Origin: Xanthomonas nasturtii
GTDB taxonomy: Bacteria > Pseudomonadota > Gammaproteobacteria > Xanthomonadales > Xanthomonadaceae
Assembly: GCF_001660815.1 (NCBI RefSeq)
Contig: NZ_LYMI01000012.1
Location: forward strand, 62,001 to 126,000
Direction of reading: 5' to 3'
DNA: 64,000 bases
Shown: in pieces, positions 44,907 through 55,558 of the stretch
Layout of the letters: each line of letters starts with the position of its first letter
Numbering within the stretch: position 1 is the stretch's first letter
Notes under the pieces: generated by a model
The model's database searches: none
Told to the model about the DNA's origin: nothing
The model's input: only the letters and a program-made list of their open reading frames with translations
Program-made: the position numbers and the translations under genes

Positions 44907-45353
44907 GTGTTTCAGGGCGAGACTGCCATCACGGTGGACGACAAGGGGCGTATGGCGGTGCCAACCGCGTACCGCGACCTGGTCACGCGCGTGAGCGGCA
45001 ATCGCCTGGTGCTCACCTACAACCCGTTCGAAGCCGGATGCCTGTGGCTGTATGCGGAAAAGGAGTGGGAGCGGGTGCGTGACGATGTGATGTCCAAGCC
45101 CAATACCCAGCGCGTGGTCCGCACGCTGCAGCAGAAACTGGTGGGTTCTTCCGCGGTGCTGGAGCTGGACGCCAACGGGCGTCTGAGCATCCCGGCCAGC
45201 CACCGCAATGCGGTCGGCATCGAGAAGAAGGCCGTGCTGCTGGGCATGGGCGACAAATTCGAACTCTGGAGCGAGCAGGCACATCGCGCACTGATCCAGC
45301 AGACATTGTCTGACGGGGATCTGGGCGATGAATTGCTCGATCTCAGGTTGTGA
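44907..45353 (+). CDS. mraZ: Transcriptional regulator MraZ
   Basis: MraZ (148 residues) is an AbrB-fold, ring-forming regulator that binds the promoter of the division/cell-wall operon. I use GTG 44907, which gives [23 protein letters not shown], matching the family MFRG start; a TTG at 44898 would add three residues. The two AbrB-like repeats are marked by DDKGRMAVP (about 11-19) and [15 protein letters not shown] (about 86-100), with the DxxGR motif in each. GAGGT lies about 8 bases upstream. The stop overlaps rsmH by 4 bp. Confidence 0.95.
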   Translation: MFQGETAITVDDKGRMAVPTAYRDLVTRVSGNRLVLTYNPFEAGCLWLYAEKEWERVRDDVMSKPNTQRVVRTLQQKLVGSSAVLELDANGRLSIPASHRNAVGIEKKAVLLGMGDKFELWSEQAHRALIQQTLSDGDLGDELLDLRL

Positions 45354-46456
45354 GCCGGGGTGCCCGGATGCGCGGTGAAGCGCAGCCCGGTCACCCGGTG
45401 TCGCAGCCACCGGCGGCCCATGTGCCGGTGCTGTACAGGCCGGTTCTGGATGGCCTGCAGGTGACCGAAAACGGAACCTATCTCGACGGCACGTTTGGGC
45501 GTGGCGGACACGCACGTGGCGTGCTGGAACATCTTGGCCCGGGAGGTCGACTGCTGGTGATGGACAAGGACCCCGAAGCGATCGCGGTGGCCGAACAGGC
45601 GTTCGGTGGCGATGCGCGCGTGTCCATCCATCGCGGCAGTTTCGCCGGCCTTGGCCAGGTGGTCGCCGCTGCGACCGTCGACGGCATTCTGCTGGATCTG
45701 GGTGTGTCTTCGCCGCAGCTGGATGTGGCCGGGCGCGGTTTCAGTTTCGGCAAGGACGGCCCGCTGGACATGCGCATGGACCCGGACAGTGGCCAGAGTG
45801 CAGCCGACTGGCTGGCGCATGCCAGCGACCGCGAGATCGCCGATGTGCTGTGGACCTATGGCGAAGAACGCCAGAGCCGCCGCATCGCGCGCGCCATCGT
45901 GGCGCGCCGCGCCGAACAGCCGCTGCTGCGCACCGCGCAGCTGGCCGACCTGATCGCCTCGGTGATGCCGCGCGGCGACAGCAAGACCCATCCGGCCACG
46001 CGCAGCTTCCAGGCGATCCGCATCTACATCAACCGCGAGCTGGACGATCTGGAAGCTGGCCTGGACGCTGCCCTGGCCGCGCTCAAGCCCGGCGGCCGGC
46101 TGGCGGTGATCAGCTTCCACTCGCTGGAAGACCGCATCGTCAAACAATTCATGGCCCGCTACGCCAAGGCCCCGCCGAGCAACCGCCGCCTGCCCGAAGC
46201 GCAGCCGTTCGTGCCGACGCTGCAGTTGGTGAGCGGCGCGATCAAGGCCGACGTCGACGAGCTGACTGTCAATCCACGTGCGCGCAGTGCGGTGTTGCGG
46301 GTGGCTGAGAGGGTGGCGGGACCGGGGACCCGGGACCTGGGACCCGGAAAGAGCGACAGCGACAGCCAGGATCCGTCGGGCACCGGCCTTGGTTCTTCCC
46401 GGGTCCCGGGCCCCGGGTCCCTGGTCCCGAGCGCACTCCAAAGGAGCGCGCCATGA
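45350..46456 (+). CDS. rsmH: 16S rRNA (cytosine-1402-N4)-methyltransferase RsmH
   Basis: SAM-dependent methyltransferase (368 residues from GTG 45350; ATG 45368 is an alternative) acting on C1402 of 16S rRNA. The family start is [15 protein letters not shown], with [49 protein letters not shown] and [19 protein letters not shown]. The natural end would be near [11 protein letters not shown]. About 46 more residues ([15 protein letters not shown] and on) are read from a palindromic repeat element at 46318-46428. The family usually has about 310-320 residues. The stop overlaps ftsL by 4 bp. Confidence 0.96.
   Translation: MSRGARMRGEAQPGHPVSQPPAAHVPVLYRPVLDGLQVTENGTYLDGTFGRGGHARGVLEHLGPGGRLLVMDKDPEAIAVAEQAFGGDARVSIHRGSFAGLGQVVAAATVDGILLDLGVSSPQLDVAGRGFSFGKDGPLDMRMDPDSGQSAADWLAHASDREIADVLWTYGEERQSRRIARAIVARRAEQPLLRTAQLADLIASVMPRGDSKTHPATRSFQAIRIYINRELDDLEAGLDAALAALKPGGRLAVISFHSLEDRIVKQFMARYAKAPPSNRRLPEAQPFVPTLQLVSGAIKADVDELTVNPRARSAVLRVAERVAGPGTRDLGPGKSDSDSQDPSGTGLGSSRVPGPGSLVPSALQRSAP
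46318..46428. repeat. Palindromic heptamer-arm element in the rsmH 3' end
   Basis: The left arm at 46318-46347 has GGGACCG/GGGACCC/GGGACCT units, the core begins CGGAAAGAGCGACAGCGAC and ends TTGGTTCTT, and the right arm at 46398-46428 carries the matching GGTCCC units. The arms can form a long stem. The whole element is translated in frame as the RsmH tail and ends 24 bp before ftsL begins. Confidence 0.88.
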
Positions 46457-46716
46457 GCCGCCTGCTGCTTATCGTGCTGCTGGCCTGCAGCATCGCCTCG
46501 GCGATCGGTGTGGTGTACATGCGCCACATGCATCGCAAGCTGTTCGTGCAGTTGTCCAAGCTCGAACACACGCGCGATGAATTGAATATCGAATTCGGCC
46601 GGCTGCAGCTGGAGCAGGCCACCTGGGCGGAAAGCAACCGGGTCGATCAGGTCGCGCGTGCGCGCATCGGGATGAAGTTCCCGGAGACCAACGACATCGT
46701 GGTGGTGCGCCCATGA
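46453..46716 (+). CDS. ftsL: Cell division protein FtsL
   Basis: Short bitopic protein (87 residues) of the FtsQLB complex at the division site. The helix [20 protein letters not shown] near the N terminus is followed by a periplasmic coiled coil ([20 protein letters not shown]). The C-terminal stretch [18 protein letters not shown] is typical of proteobacterial FtsL. Its last codons form the first unit of a tandem repeat that runs to the ftsI start. Confidence 0.94.
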   Translation: MSRLLLIVLLACSIASAIGVVYMRHMHRKLFVQLSKLEHTRDELNIEFGRLQLEQATWAESNRVDQVARARIGMKFPETNDIVVVRP

Positions 46717-46855
46717 CGCAGCGGCAGGACAGCCGTTTTGCACGGCGCAGCCGCCCGCAGGGTGGCGCACACATAAGTACGCCCATGACAAAACGGCAGG
46801 ACAGCCGTTTTGCACGGCGTAGCCGCCCGCAGGGTGGCGCACACGGAGGTGCGCC
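46705..46855 (+). repeat. 72-bp tandem duplication at the ftsL-ftsI junction
   Basis: A segment beginning GTGCGCCCATGACGCAGC at 46705 recurs at 46777 (GTACGCCCATGACAAAAC) with the shared block GGCAGGACAGCCGTTTTGCA and then GCCGCCCGCAGGGTGGCGCA. A third partial unit (GTGCGCCATGA) at 46849, exactly 72 bp further, supplies the ftsI ATG and its GGAGG. The first unit carries the ftsL stop. So the spacer between the two genes grew by copying the junction itself; the original genes were probably separated by one unit or less. Confidence 0.9.
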
Positions 46856-48724
46856 ATGAAAGCCGGCCGCAACCGCGCGCGCAGCAACTTCAACCTCCGT
46901 GGCCGCCTGACGCTGGTCGGCATCGCGCTGGGCCTGTGCTCGGTGACGCTGATCGGCCGCGCGGCGTTCGTGCAGCTGGTCAACCGCGATTTCTACCAGC
47001 GCCAGGGCGAGGCGCGCTACCTGCGCGAACTGCCGATCGCCACCTCGCGCGGCATGATCACCGACCGCAACGGCGAGCCGCTTGCCGTGTCCACGCCGGT
47101 GGAATCGATCTGGGTCAATCCGCAGGAACTGTTGCGCAACCCGGACCGCATCCCCGAGCTGGCCAAGGCGCTCGGCCAGCCGCTGGACGAGTTGAACGCC
47201 AAGCTGGCGCAGAAGGCCGGCAAGGAATTCATGTACCTGCAGCGCCGGATCAACCCGGACAAGGCGCATGCCATTGTCGATCTGAAGATTCCCGGCGTGT
47301 TCTCGCAGCGCGAGTTCCGGCGCTTCTATCCGCAAGGCGAGGCGATGGCCCACGTGCTGGGCTTCACCAATATCGACGACCGCGGCCAGGAAGGCCTGGA
47401 GCTGGCGTTCGACGAATGGCTGCGTGGCAAGCCCGGCTCCAAGAAAGTGGTGCGCGATGCGCGCGGCGCGATCGTGGAGAGCGTGGATCTGGTGCGTCCG
47501 GCGCAGCCGGGCAAGGACCTGACGCTGAGCATCGATCGCCGCATCCAGTTCCTGGCCTACAAGGAGCTGCGCAACGCGCTGGTCGAAAACAATGCGGCCG
47601 GCGGGTCGATGGTGGTGATGGACGTGGCCACCGGCGAAGTGCTGGCGATGGTCAACCTGCCCACCTACAACCCCAATTCGGTCACCGGCATCAATCCGTC
47701 GGCGCGCCGCAACCGCGCGGTCACCGATCTGGTCGAGCCGGGTTCGACGATGAAGCCGCTGACCGTGGCCACCGCATTGACGGCCGGCGTGGTGACCAAG
47801 GACACCATCATCGACACCAACCCCGGCTACATGGCCGTGGGCCGCTTCACCATCCGCGATGTGCCGCGCAACAACGGCGTGCTCAACGTCACCGGCGTGA
47901 TCACCCGCAGCTCCAACATCGGTGCGGCCAAGATCGCGGCCAAGGTGCCGGATCAGACGTTCTATCAGTCGATCCGCAACTTCGGTTACGGCAGCGCGCC
48001 GCATAGCGGTTTTCCCGGCGAATCGTCGGGCGTGGTGCTGCAGCCGGCGCGCTGGAGCGGCCCGTCCAAGACCACGATGTCGTACGGCTATGGCCTGTCG
48101 GTGACGCCGCTGCAGATCGCGCAGGCCTACGCCACGCTGGGCAACGGCGGCAAGCTGACCCCGCCGACCTTCGTGCGCGGCCAGCACAACGAAACCCGCC
48201 AGGTGGTCACGCCGGAAGTGGCGCGCCAGGTCATCGACATGATGGAAACCGTGGTCACCCAGGGCGGCGCCAAGGGCGCGGCGATTCTGGGCTATCACGT
48301 GGCCGGCAAGACCGGTACCGCACGCAAGAACGGCGCCAACGGCTACGAGCGCGGGCATTACAACGCGCTGTTTGCCGGCCTGGTGCCGGCCACGCGCCCG
48401 CGCTTTGCCACGGTGATCGTGATCAACGATCCGCAGGGCAAGGTGTATTACGGCGGCCTGGTGTCGGCGCCGGTGTTCCATAAGGTGATGGAAGGCGCGC
48501 TGCGGTTGATGGACGTGCCGCCGGACGACATTCAGTCGTGGCTGGCCGCACAGGCCGCCGGCAAGACCGGTCAGCCGGTGGTCAAGCCGCAGCCGGCCGA
48601 CCTGGATCCGGCACTGGTGCCGGACCCCGTGGACGAAGTGTCTGCCGGCATTCCGACCGCACTGGCACCTGCGCCGTCCGCCGCGCCGGCGCAGCCTGCA
48701 CCGGTGCAGGAGAGCCGCCAGTGA
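46856..48724 (+). CDS. ftsI: Peptidoglycan transpeptidase FtsI (PBP3)
   Basis: Septal class B penicillin-binding protein (622 residues). One N-terminal helix ([20 protein letters not shown]) anchors it. A dimerisation/non-catalytic domain follows, with [18 protein letters not shown]. The transpeptidase domain has the active Ser297 in GSTMKPL (SxxK), SSN at about 352-354 and KTGT at about 485. The C-terminal Pro/Ala-rich tail of about 60 residues is longer than in E. coli (588 residues). GGAGG upstream lies in the third unit of a tandem repeat. The stop overlaps the murE start by 4 bp. Confidence 0.97.
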   Translation: MKAGRNRARSNFNLRGRLTLVGIALGLCSVTLIGRAAFVQLVNRDFYQRQGEARYLRELPIATSRGMITDRNGEPLAVSTPVESIWVNPQELLRNPDRIPELAKALGQPLDELNAKLAQKAGKEFMYLQRRINPDKAHAIVDLKIPGVFSQREFRRFYPQGEAMAHVLGFTNIDDRGQEGLELAFDEWLRGKPGSKKVVRDARGAIVESVDLVRPAQPGKDLTLSIDRRIQFLAYKELRNALVENNAAGGSMVVMDVATGEVLAMVNLPTYNPNSVTGINPSARRNRAVTDLVEPGSTMKPLTVATALTAGVVTKDTIIDTNPGYMAVGRFTIRDVPRNNGVLNVTGVITRSSNIGAAKIAAKVPDQTFYQSIRNFGYGSAPHSGFPGESSGVVLQPARWSGPSKTTMSYGYGLSVTPLQIAQAYATLGNGGKLTPPTFVRGQHNETRQVVTPEVARQVIDMMETVVTQGGAKGAAILGYHVAGKTGTARKNGANGYERGHYNALFAGLVPATRPRFATVIVINDPQGKVYYGGLVSAPVFHKVMEGALRLMDVPPDDIQSWLAAQAAGKTGQPVVKPQPADLDPALVPDPVDEVSAGIPTALAPAPSAAPAQPAPVQESRQ

Positions 48725-50208
48725 GCCGCAGCATGGCGCTTTCGCAGCTATTGCCCGACGTGACGCTGACGCACGACGTGCAGGTGTCCGGCCTGGTGAT
48801 GGACAGCCGTGCGGCACGCCCGGGCGATGCGTTCGTGGCGATTGCAGGCTTCGGTGCGCACGGTCTGGGCTTTGTCGAACAGGCACGCGCCAACGGTGCG
48901 GTGGCGGTGTTGTTCGAGCCGCCGGCGCCCGACGGTCTGCCGGTGCCGGCCGATGCGATTGCCGTGCCTGGGTTGCGTGCGCGTCTGGGCGGCATGGCCG
49001 ATGCATTTCATGGCCGGCCGTCGCAGGCCATGCGCATGGTTGGCGTCACCGGCACCAACGGCAAGACTTCCACCGTGCAGCTGCTGGCGCAGGCGTTGAC
49101 GTTGCTCGGCACGCCCACCGGCACGCTCGGCACCCTGGGTGTCGGCCTGTACGGCACGGCCGTGCCAACCGGATTCACCACGCCGCTGGTGCTGCCCACG
49201 CATGCGTTGCTGGCGCAGTTGCGCGATGATGGCGCGCAGGCGGTGGCCATGGAAGTCAGCTCCCACGCGCTCGATCAGGGCCGCGTGGACGCGGTGCATT
49301 TCGATGTGGCGGTCTTCACCAATCTCACCCGCGACCATCTCGATTACCACGGCGACATGGCGCAGTACGGCGCCGCCAAGGCCAGGCTGTTCACCCGCGC
49401 CGGGTTGAAAGCGGCGGTGGTGAATCTGGACGATGACTTCGGCCGCACGCTGCTGGCCTCGCTCGACCCCGCGCTGCGCGCGATCGGCGTGAGTTCGCGC
49501 GCGCAGGCGAACGCCAGCGTGCGCGCACAGGCATTGCAGCTGGACCATCACGGCATCAACTTCGCGCTGAACATCGCCGGCGAAGTGCATCCGGTGCATT
49601 CGCCGTTGCTGGGCCGCTTCAACGTGGACAACCTGCTGGCCGTGGCCGGCGTGTTGTGGGCGATGGACATTGCGCCTGCGCAGATTGCGATTGTGTTGGG
49701 CCAGTTGCAGCCGATCCATGGCCGCATGAATCGGCTCGGCGGTGCGCATGGCGCTCCGCTGGTGGTTGTCGATTACGCGCATACGCCCGACGCGCTGGAA
49801 CAGGCATTGGCTAGCCTGCGTTCGCATGCGCAGGACCGCCTGATCTGCGTGTTCGGCTGCGGCGGCGAACGCGACACCGGCAAGCGCCCGCAGATGGCGG
49901 CAATTGCAGAACTCAACGCCGACGTGGCGATCGTCACCGACGACAACCCGCGTGGCGAAGATGGCGATGCGATCGTGGCCGACATCCTGCGCGGCTTCGC
50001 GCGCCCGGATGCGGCCATCGTGCAGCGCGATCGCGCCGCCGCGATCCATCAGGCCATCGGTATGGCCAGTGCGTCCGATATCGTGTTGATCGCCGGCAAG
50101 GGCCACGAGCCATACCAGGAAGTGGCCGGCGTGCGGCATGTCTTCGACGATGCCACCGTCGCTGCGCAGGCCCTGTTGCCGCGCACCGTGCTGGGGGTGC
50201 GCGCATGA
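48721..50208 (+). CDS. murE: UDP-MurNAc-tripeptide synthetase MurE (meso-DAP-adding)
   Basis: Mur ligase (495 residues from GTG 48721; ATG 48733 is an alternative) that adds meso-diaminopimelate to UDP-MurNAc-L-Ala-D-Glu in the cytoplasm. The ATP site is [11 protein letters not shown] (108-118). Other marks are [28 protein letters not shown] with the catalytic Lys region, and the meso-DAP-specific [17 protein letters not shown] closes the C-terminal domain. The start overlaps the ftsI stop (GTGA), and the stop overlaps murF by 4 bp. Confidence 0.97.
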   Translation: MSRSMALSQLLPDVTLTHDVQVSGLVMDSRAARPGDAFVAIAGFGAHGLGFVEQARANGAVAVLFEPPAPDGLPVPADAIAVPGLRARLGGMADAFHGRPSQAMRMVGVTGTNGKTSTVQLLAQALTLLGTPTGTLGTLGVGLYGTAVPTGFTTPLVLPTHALLAQLRDDGAQAVAMEVSSHALDQGRVDAVHFDVAVFTNLTRDHLDYHGDMAQYGAAKARLFTRAGLKAAVVNLDDDFGRTLLASLDPALRAIGVSSRAQANASVRAQALQLDHHGINFALNIAGEVHPVHSPLLGRFNVDNLLAVAGVLWAMDIAPAQIAIVLGQLQPIHGRMNRLGGAHGAPLVVVDYAHTPDALEQALASLRSHAQDRLICVFGCGGERDTGKRPQMAAIAELNADVAIVTDDNPRGEDGDAIVADILRGFARPDAAIVQRDRAAAIHQAIGMASASDIVLIAGKGHEPYQEVAGVRHVFDDATVAAQALLPRTVLGVRA

Positions 50209-51762
50209 AGCTCACTCCACTGTCGCTGATCGCCCATTGGGCCGGCGGCGAACTGCATGGCGAGGACGCCATGATCGATGCGGTCGGCAACGACACCCGC
50301 ACGCTCGCCAACGGCAGCCTGTATGTGGCGCTGCGCGGCGAGCGTTTCGATGGACACGACTTTGCCGCAGACGCGGTGGCACAGGGCGCCAGCGGCTTGC
50401 TGGTGGAGCGCGTTCTGCCGGCGCTGAGCGTGCCGCAGGTGCTGGTGGACAACACCGAACTGGCCTTGGCGCGCATCGCCGCCGGCATGCAGCGCGACCG
50501 CGCCACCCGCGTGGTTGCGCTGACCGGTTCCAACGGCAAGACCAGCGTCAAGGCGCTGCTGTTGTCGATCCTGACCGAAGCCGGGCGCGTGGACGGCACC
50601 ACCGTGTACGCCACGCCGGGCAACCGCAACAACGAAATCGGCCTGCCGCTGGCGGTGATCGCTGCGCCGGACGATGCGGATATTGCGATCTACGAAATGG
50701 GCGCCGGCAAGCCGGGCGATATCGCCTACCTCACCGATATCGCGCGTCCGCATGTCGCATTGGTCAACAATATCGCCCCCGCCCATCTGGAGCGCCTGGG
50801 CAGCCTGCTCGGCGTGGCGCAGACCAAGGGCGCGATCTATACCGCACTGCCGGCCGATGGCGTGGCAGTGATCAATGCCGACGATGCCTTCGGCGCCTGG
50901 TTCGAGCAGCAGCTGCATGCGCAAGCGGTGCAGGGGCGTCGCGTGTTGCGTTATGGCTTGCAGGCCAGTGCCGAGATCCGCGCACATCAGCTGCGGCTGC
51001 ATGCCGATGGCGCCCGGTTCACCCTGGTGACCCCGCAGGGCCAGGCGCAGATTGCGCTGCCATTGCCGGGCCGCCACAACGTACTCAACGCATTGGCCGC
51101 CACCGGTCTGGCGTTGGGCGCCGGCATCGCATTGCCGATCATCGCCGCAGGCCTGGCGCAAGCGCATCCGGTGGCCGGCCGGCAGGTCGCGCATCGTTTG
51201 CCTGGCGGCGCGGTGCTGATCGACGACAGTTACAACGCCAACCCCGGCTCGCTGGATGCCGCCATCGATGCATTGGCCGCCGCGCCGGGCGATGGCTGGC
51301 TGGTGCTGGGCGACATGCGCGAACTCGGCCATGAGGGCGCTGCACTGCACGCCGCTGCCGGCCGGCGCGCGCGCGCTGCCAAGCTGCAGCGTCTATACGC
51401 ATTGGGCGAGCTCAGCGCCGCCGCCGCGCAGGCGTTTGGCGAGGGCGGCCGGGTGTTTGCCACGCATGCGCAGCTGGTCGAGGCGTTGCGGGCGGATCTG
51501 GGTCAGGCCGGGAACGGGGACGGTGTAACCGGGACCGGGGACCGGGGACCGGGGACCGGGAGAAAGCAACAGCAAGTATTAGGAAATATGCAGGGAAATG
51601 GTTTGATTCACGATCAACAATCGCAGTCCGCGCCCGCTCTTGCGGGTCCCCGGTCCCCGGCCACCGGTTCCGGCGCCATCACGCTGCTGGTGAAGGGGTC
51701 GCGCGGCAGCGCCATGGATCGCATCGTCACCGCGTTGCTCGCACCGGCGGAGGATGCCTCCC

Positions 51763-51773
<11 letters not shown>
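50205..51773 (+). CDS. murF: UDP-MurNAc-tripeptide:D-Ala-D-Ala ligase MurF with a 56-residue repeat-derived insertion
   Basis: Mur ligase (522 residues) adding D-Ala-D-Ala to form the pentapeptide precursor. The ATP site is [14 protein letters not shown], with [33 protein letters not shown] and [15 protein letters not shown]. After [10 protein letters not shown] (about residue 435) comes a 56-residue low-complexity insert ([15 protein letters not shown] to [14 protein letters not shown]), read from a palindromic repeat element. The conserved final stretch [17 protein letters not shown] then resumes in frame. Typical MurF has about 450-460 residues. The start overlaps murE, and the 3' end overlaps the start of mraY by 11 bp. 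Confidence 0.96.
51510..51673. repeat. Palindromic heptamer-arm element inside murF
   Basis: The left arm at 51510-51560 has GGGGACC units (four close copies after two degraded ones). The core starts GGGAGAAAGCAACAGCAA and ends CCCGCTCTTG. The right arm at 51642-51673 has GGTCCCC units. The element lies within the coding sequence and is read in frame through both arms and core, before the last conserved strand of MurF. Confidence 0.9.
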
Positions 51774-52847
<1,074 letters not shown>

Positions 52848-52848
<1 letters not shown>

Positions 52849-54224
52849 TGAACGACATGTCCCGCCAGGCCACACGACTGGACGCCATCGGCGGCCGCTA
52901 CGACCCGTGGTTGCTCGGTGCGGCAGCCACGCTCGCCTCGCTGGGCGTGGTGATGGTGGCCTCCAGCTCGATCGAATTGTCGGATAACCCGTTCTATTAC
53001 CTGACCCGTCACCTGCTGTTCCTGGGCATCGGCATCGGGCTGGCGTTCTGGGCGATGCGCACCGAACTCAAGACCATCGAGCAATACAACCAGGTGTTGC
53101 TGCTGGCCTGCTTCGGCCTGCTGATGGTGGTGTTCGTGCCGGGGCTGGGCAGCAGCGTCAACGGCGCCAAGCGCTGGATCAACCTGGGCGTGTCGAAATT
53201 CCAGACCGTCGAAGCGGTCAAGGTGCTCTACATCGTGTGGCTGTCCAGCTATCTGGTGCGCTTCCGCGACGAGGTCAACGCAACCTGGCCGGCGATGCTC
53301 AAGCCGCTGGGTGTGGCGATCGCGCTGGTTGCGCTGTTGCTGATGCAGCCGGACTTCGGCTCGTCCACGCTGCTGCTGGCGATCACTGCCGGCATGCTGG
53401 TGCTGGGCGGGGTGAACCTGCCGCGCATGTCGATGCCGATCGTGTTCGGCCTGCCGGTGTTCGCCTTTATCGCAATCCTGGAGCCGTACCGCCTGCGTCG
53501 TATCACCTCGTTCCTGGATCCGTGGGCCGATCAGCTCGGCTCCGGTTATCAGCTGTCGAATGCGTTGATGGCGGTCGGCCGCGGCCAGTGGACCGGTGCG
53601 GGGCTGGGTGCCTCGGTGCAGAAGCTCAACTATTTGCCTGAAGCGCATACCGACTTCATCTTTTCGGTGATCGCCGAAGAGCTGGGCTTTGTCGGCGTCT
53701 GCGGTGTGATCTCGCTGTATGCGCTGCTGGTCGGCCGTGCGTTCTGGCTGGGCATGCGCTGCGTGGAAATGAAGCGTCACTTCTCCGGCTACATCGCCTT
53801 TGGCATCGGCTTGTGGATCAGCCTGCAAAGCTTCGTGTCGGTGGGTGTGAACCTGGGCATCCTGCCGACCAAGGGCCTGACCCTGCCGCTGATTTCCTCC
53901 GGTGGTTCGTCGGTGTTGATGACCTGCGTGGCGATGGGCTTGCTGCTGCGCGTGTCCTACGAAATGGATCGCGCCGAGCGGTTGCGCAGCAAGTTGTCGC
54001 CGCAGGGTGCAGGCGCGCCAGCGGCTGAGCCGGCCGAGCCGGTTGCCGAATCGGTGCAGCCGGCGTATGCGCCAGCACGCAAGCCGCAGCGCGAGACCGC
54101 TGCAGCCGCGCCGATCGCCGCCGCGCCGGTTGCTGCCGCATCCGTGGCACCGGCATCGGCGATTTTGCGCGGCACCAGCCGCATGCAGCCGCGTGTGGAA
54201 CCGACGTTCGGGAAGATCGCATGA
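52848..54224 (+). CDS. ftsW: Septal peptidoglycan polymerase FtsW
   Basis: SEDS-family membrane glycosyltransferase (458 residues, about 10 helices) that works with FtsI at the septum. Marks include [61 protein letters not shown] with its catalytic-Asp loop, and [16 protein letters not shown]. The Ala/Pro-rich cytoplasmic tail after about residue 385 is long compared with E. coli (414 residues). The start overlaps mraY by one base, and the stop overlaps murG by 4 bp. Confidence 0.96.
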
Positions 54225-55558
54225 GTGTCTATGCGAACTCTTCGCAGAAGTCCGCACAGCCGAATGCGGGAATTCAACCGGTGATGATTCTGGCTGGCGG
54301 CACCGGCGGGCACATTTTCCCGGGACTGGCCGTGGCCAAGGTATTGCGCGCGCGCGGCGTGCCGGTGACCTGGCTGGGCGCCGATGGCGCAATGGAAACC
54401 CGTCTGGTGCCGCAGCACGACATCCAGATCGACACGCTGGCCATCAGCGGCCTGCGCGGCAAAGGCCTGGTGAAGTTGCTGGGTGCACCGGTGCGCGTAA
54501 TGCGCGCGGTGCGCGCCGCCGGCTTCGTGCTGCGCAAGCGTCAGCCGCGTGCGGTAATCAGCTTCGGCGGCTTTGCGGCGGGCCCGGGCGGTCTGGCTGC
54601 GCGCCTGCTTGGCGTGCCGTTGCTGGTGCACGAACAGAACCGCGCGCCGGGCATGACCAACAAGGTGTTGTCGCGTTTCGCGCGCCGCGTGCTGACCGGT
54701 TTTCCGGGGAGCTTCGTCGGCGAAGAGGCGGTGGGCAACCCGGTGCGTGCCGACATTGCTGCGCTGCCTGCGCCGGCTGCACGTCTGGTTGGCCGCGATG
54801 GTCCGGTGCGCCTGCTGGTACTTGGCGGCAGCCAGGGCGCACGGGCATTGAATCAGGCGGTGCCGGCGGCGCTGGCTGCACTCGGTCGCCCGGATGTCGA
54901 GATTCGCCATCAGTGCGGCGAAAAGCTGCGCGCCGAAGCCGAGGCCTCATATGCACAGGCCAGCGTCAATGCCAGTGTCGAACCCTTTATCGCCGACATG
55001 GCCGCAGCCTACGCCTGGGCCGATCTGGTCGTGTGCCGCGCCGGTGCCTCCACACTGGCCGAACTGTGCGCCGCCGGCATCGGCAGCGTGCTGGTGCCGT
55101 TTGCCGCTGCGGTGGACGACCATCAAACCCGCAATGCCGAATACCTGGTCGGTGCCGATGCCGCCGTGCTGCTCAAGCAGGACGACAGCCTGGCGGTGCG
55201 TTTGCAGCAGGTCTTGCAGACCCTGCTCAACGACCCACCCCGTCGCCTGTCGATGGCCAACGCCGCGCGCACCCTGGCCAAGCCGGATGCTGCCGAGCGG
55301 ATTGCCGACATTGTGTTGCACGAAGCCGGGACCGGGGACCGGGGACCGGGGACCCGTGGCAAGCACGATCAACGGCATGGAAGTACCGAGACCCGCGATC
55401 CGCAATGCGGGGGGCGTGAAGAACAGAATCAACAGCAGACAGGTATGCACGCAGATAATCATCACGGGCAGGCGCAACGCGCTGCCGCCGCTTCGCTCTT
55501 CCCGGGTTCTGGGTCCCCGGTCCCCGGTCCCGCTACCTCCACAGGAGGTGCCGCGTGA
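54221..55558 (+). CDS. murG: UDP-GlcNAc transferase MurG with a repeat-derived C-terminal tail
   Basis: GT28 enzyme (445 residues) at the cytoplasmic face that adds GlcNAc to lipid I to make lipid II. Motifs are the N-terminal [58 protein letters not shown] and [15 protein letters not shown] with [12 protein letters not shown]. The family ends near [13 protein letters not shown]; here about 76 more residues follow ([13 protein letters not shown] on), encoded by a palindromic element at 55328-55531. E. coli MurG has 355 residues. The stop overlaps murC by 4 bp. Confidence 0.96.
   Translation: MSVYANSSQKSAQPNAGIQPVMILAGGTGGHIFPGLAVAKVLRARGVPVTWLGADGAMETRLVPQHDIQIDTLAISGLRGKGLVKLLGAPVRVMRAVRAAGFVLRKRQPRAVISFGGFAAGPGGLAARLLGVPLLVHEQNRAPGMTNKVLSRFARRVLTGFPGSFVGEEAVGNPVRADIAALPAPAARLVGRDGPVRLLVLGGSQGARALNQAVPAALAALGRPDVEIRHQCGEKLRAEAEASYAQASVNASVEPFIADMAAAYAWADLVVCRAGASTLAELCAAGIGSVLVPFAAAVDDHQTRNAEYLVGADAAVLLKQDDSLAVRLQQVLQTLLNDPPRRLSMANAARTLAKPDAAERIADIVLHEAGTGDRGPGTRGKHDQRHGSTETRDPQCGGREEQNQQQTGMHADNHHGQAQRAAAASLFPGSGSPVPGPATSTGGAA
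55328..55531. repeat. Palindromic heptamer-arm element in the murG 3' end
   Basis: The left arm at 55328-55355 has GGGGACC units. The right arm at 55501-55531 carries GGTCCCC units and is preceded by CGCTCTT. The core is longer than usual, about 145 bp, and includes AGAATCAACAGCAGACAG. The whole element is translated as the MurG tail. It ends only 4 bp before the hairpin that covers the murC ribosome-binding site. Confidence 0.87.
55535..55549 (+). promoter_or_regulatory. Hairpin burying the murC ribosome-binding site
   Basis: ACCTCC-ACA-GGAGGT is a perfect 6-bp stem with a 3-base loop. Its 3' strand is the murC Shine-Dalgarno sequence, 5 bases before GTG 55555. When folded, the site is blocked; ribosomes finishing murG, whose stop lies at 55556-55558, would open it. 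This suggests murC translation depends on murG translation. Confidence 0.6.

Noticed and set aside
46469-49006. Minus-strand open frame of 845 codons opposite ftsL-ftsI
   Set aside because: It overlaps two firmly identified essential genes and the tandem repeat, and is a composition artefact of high GC.
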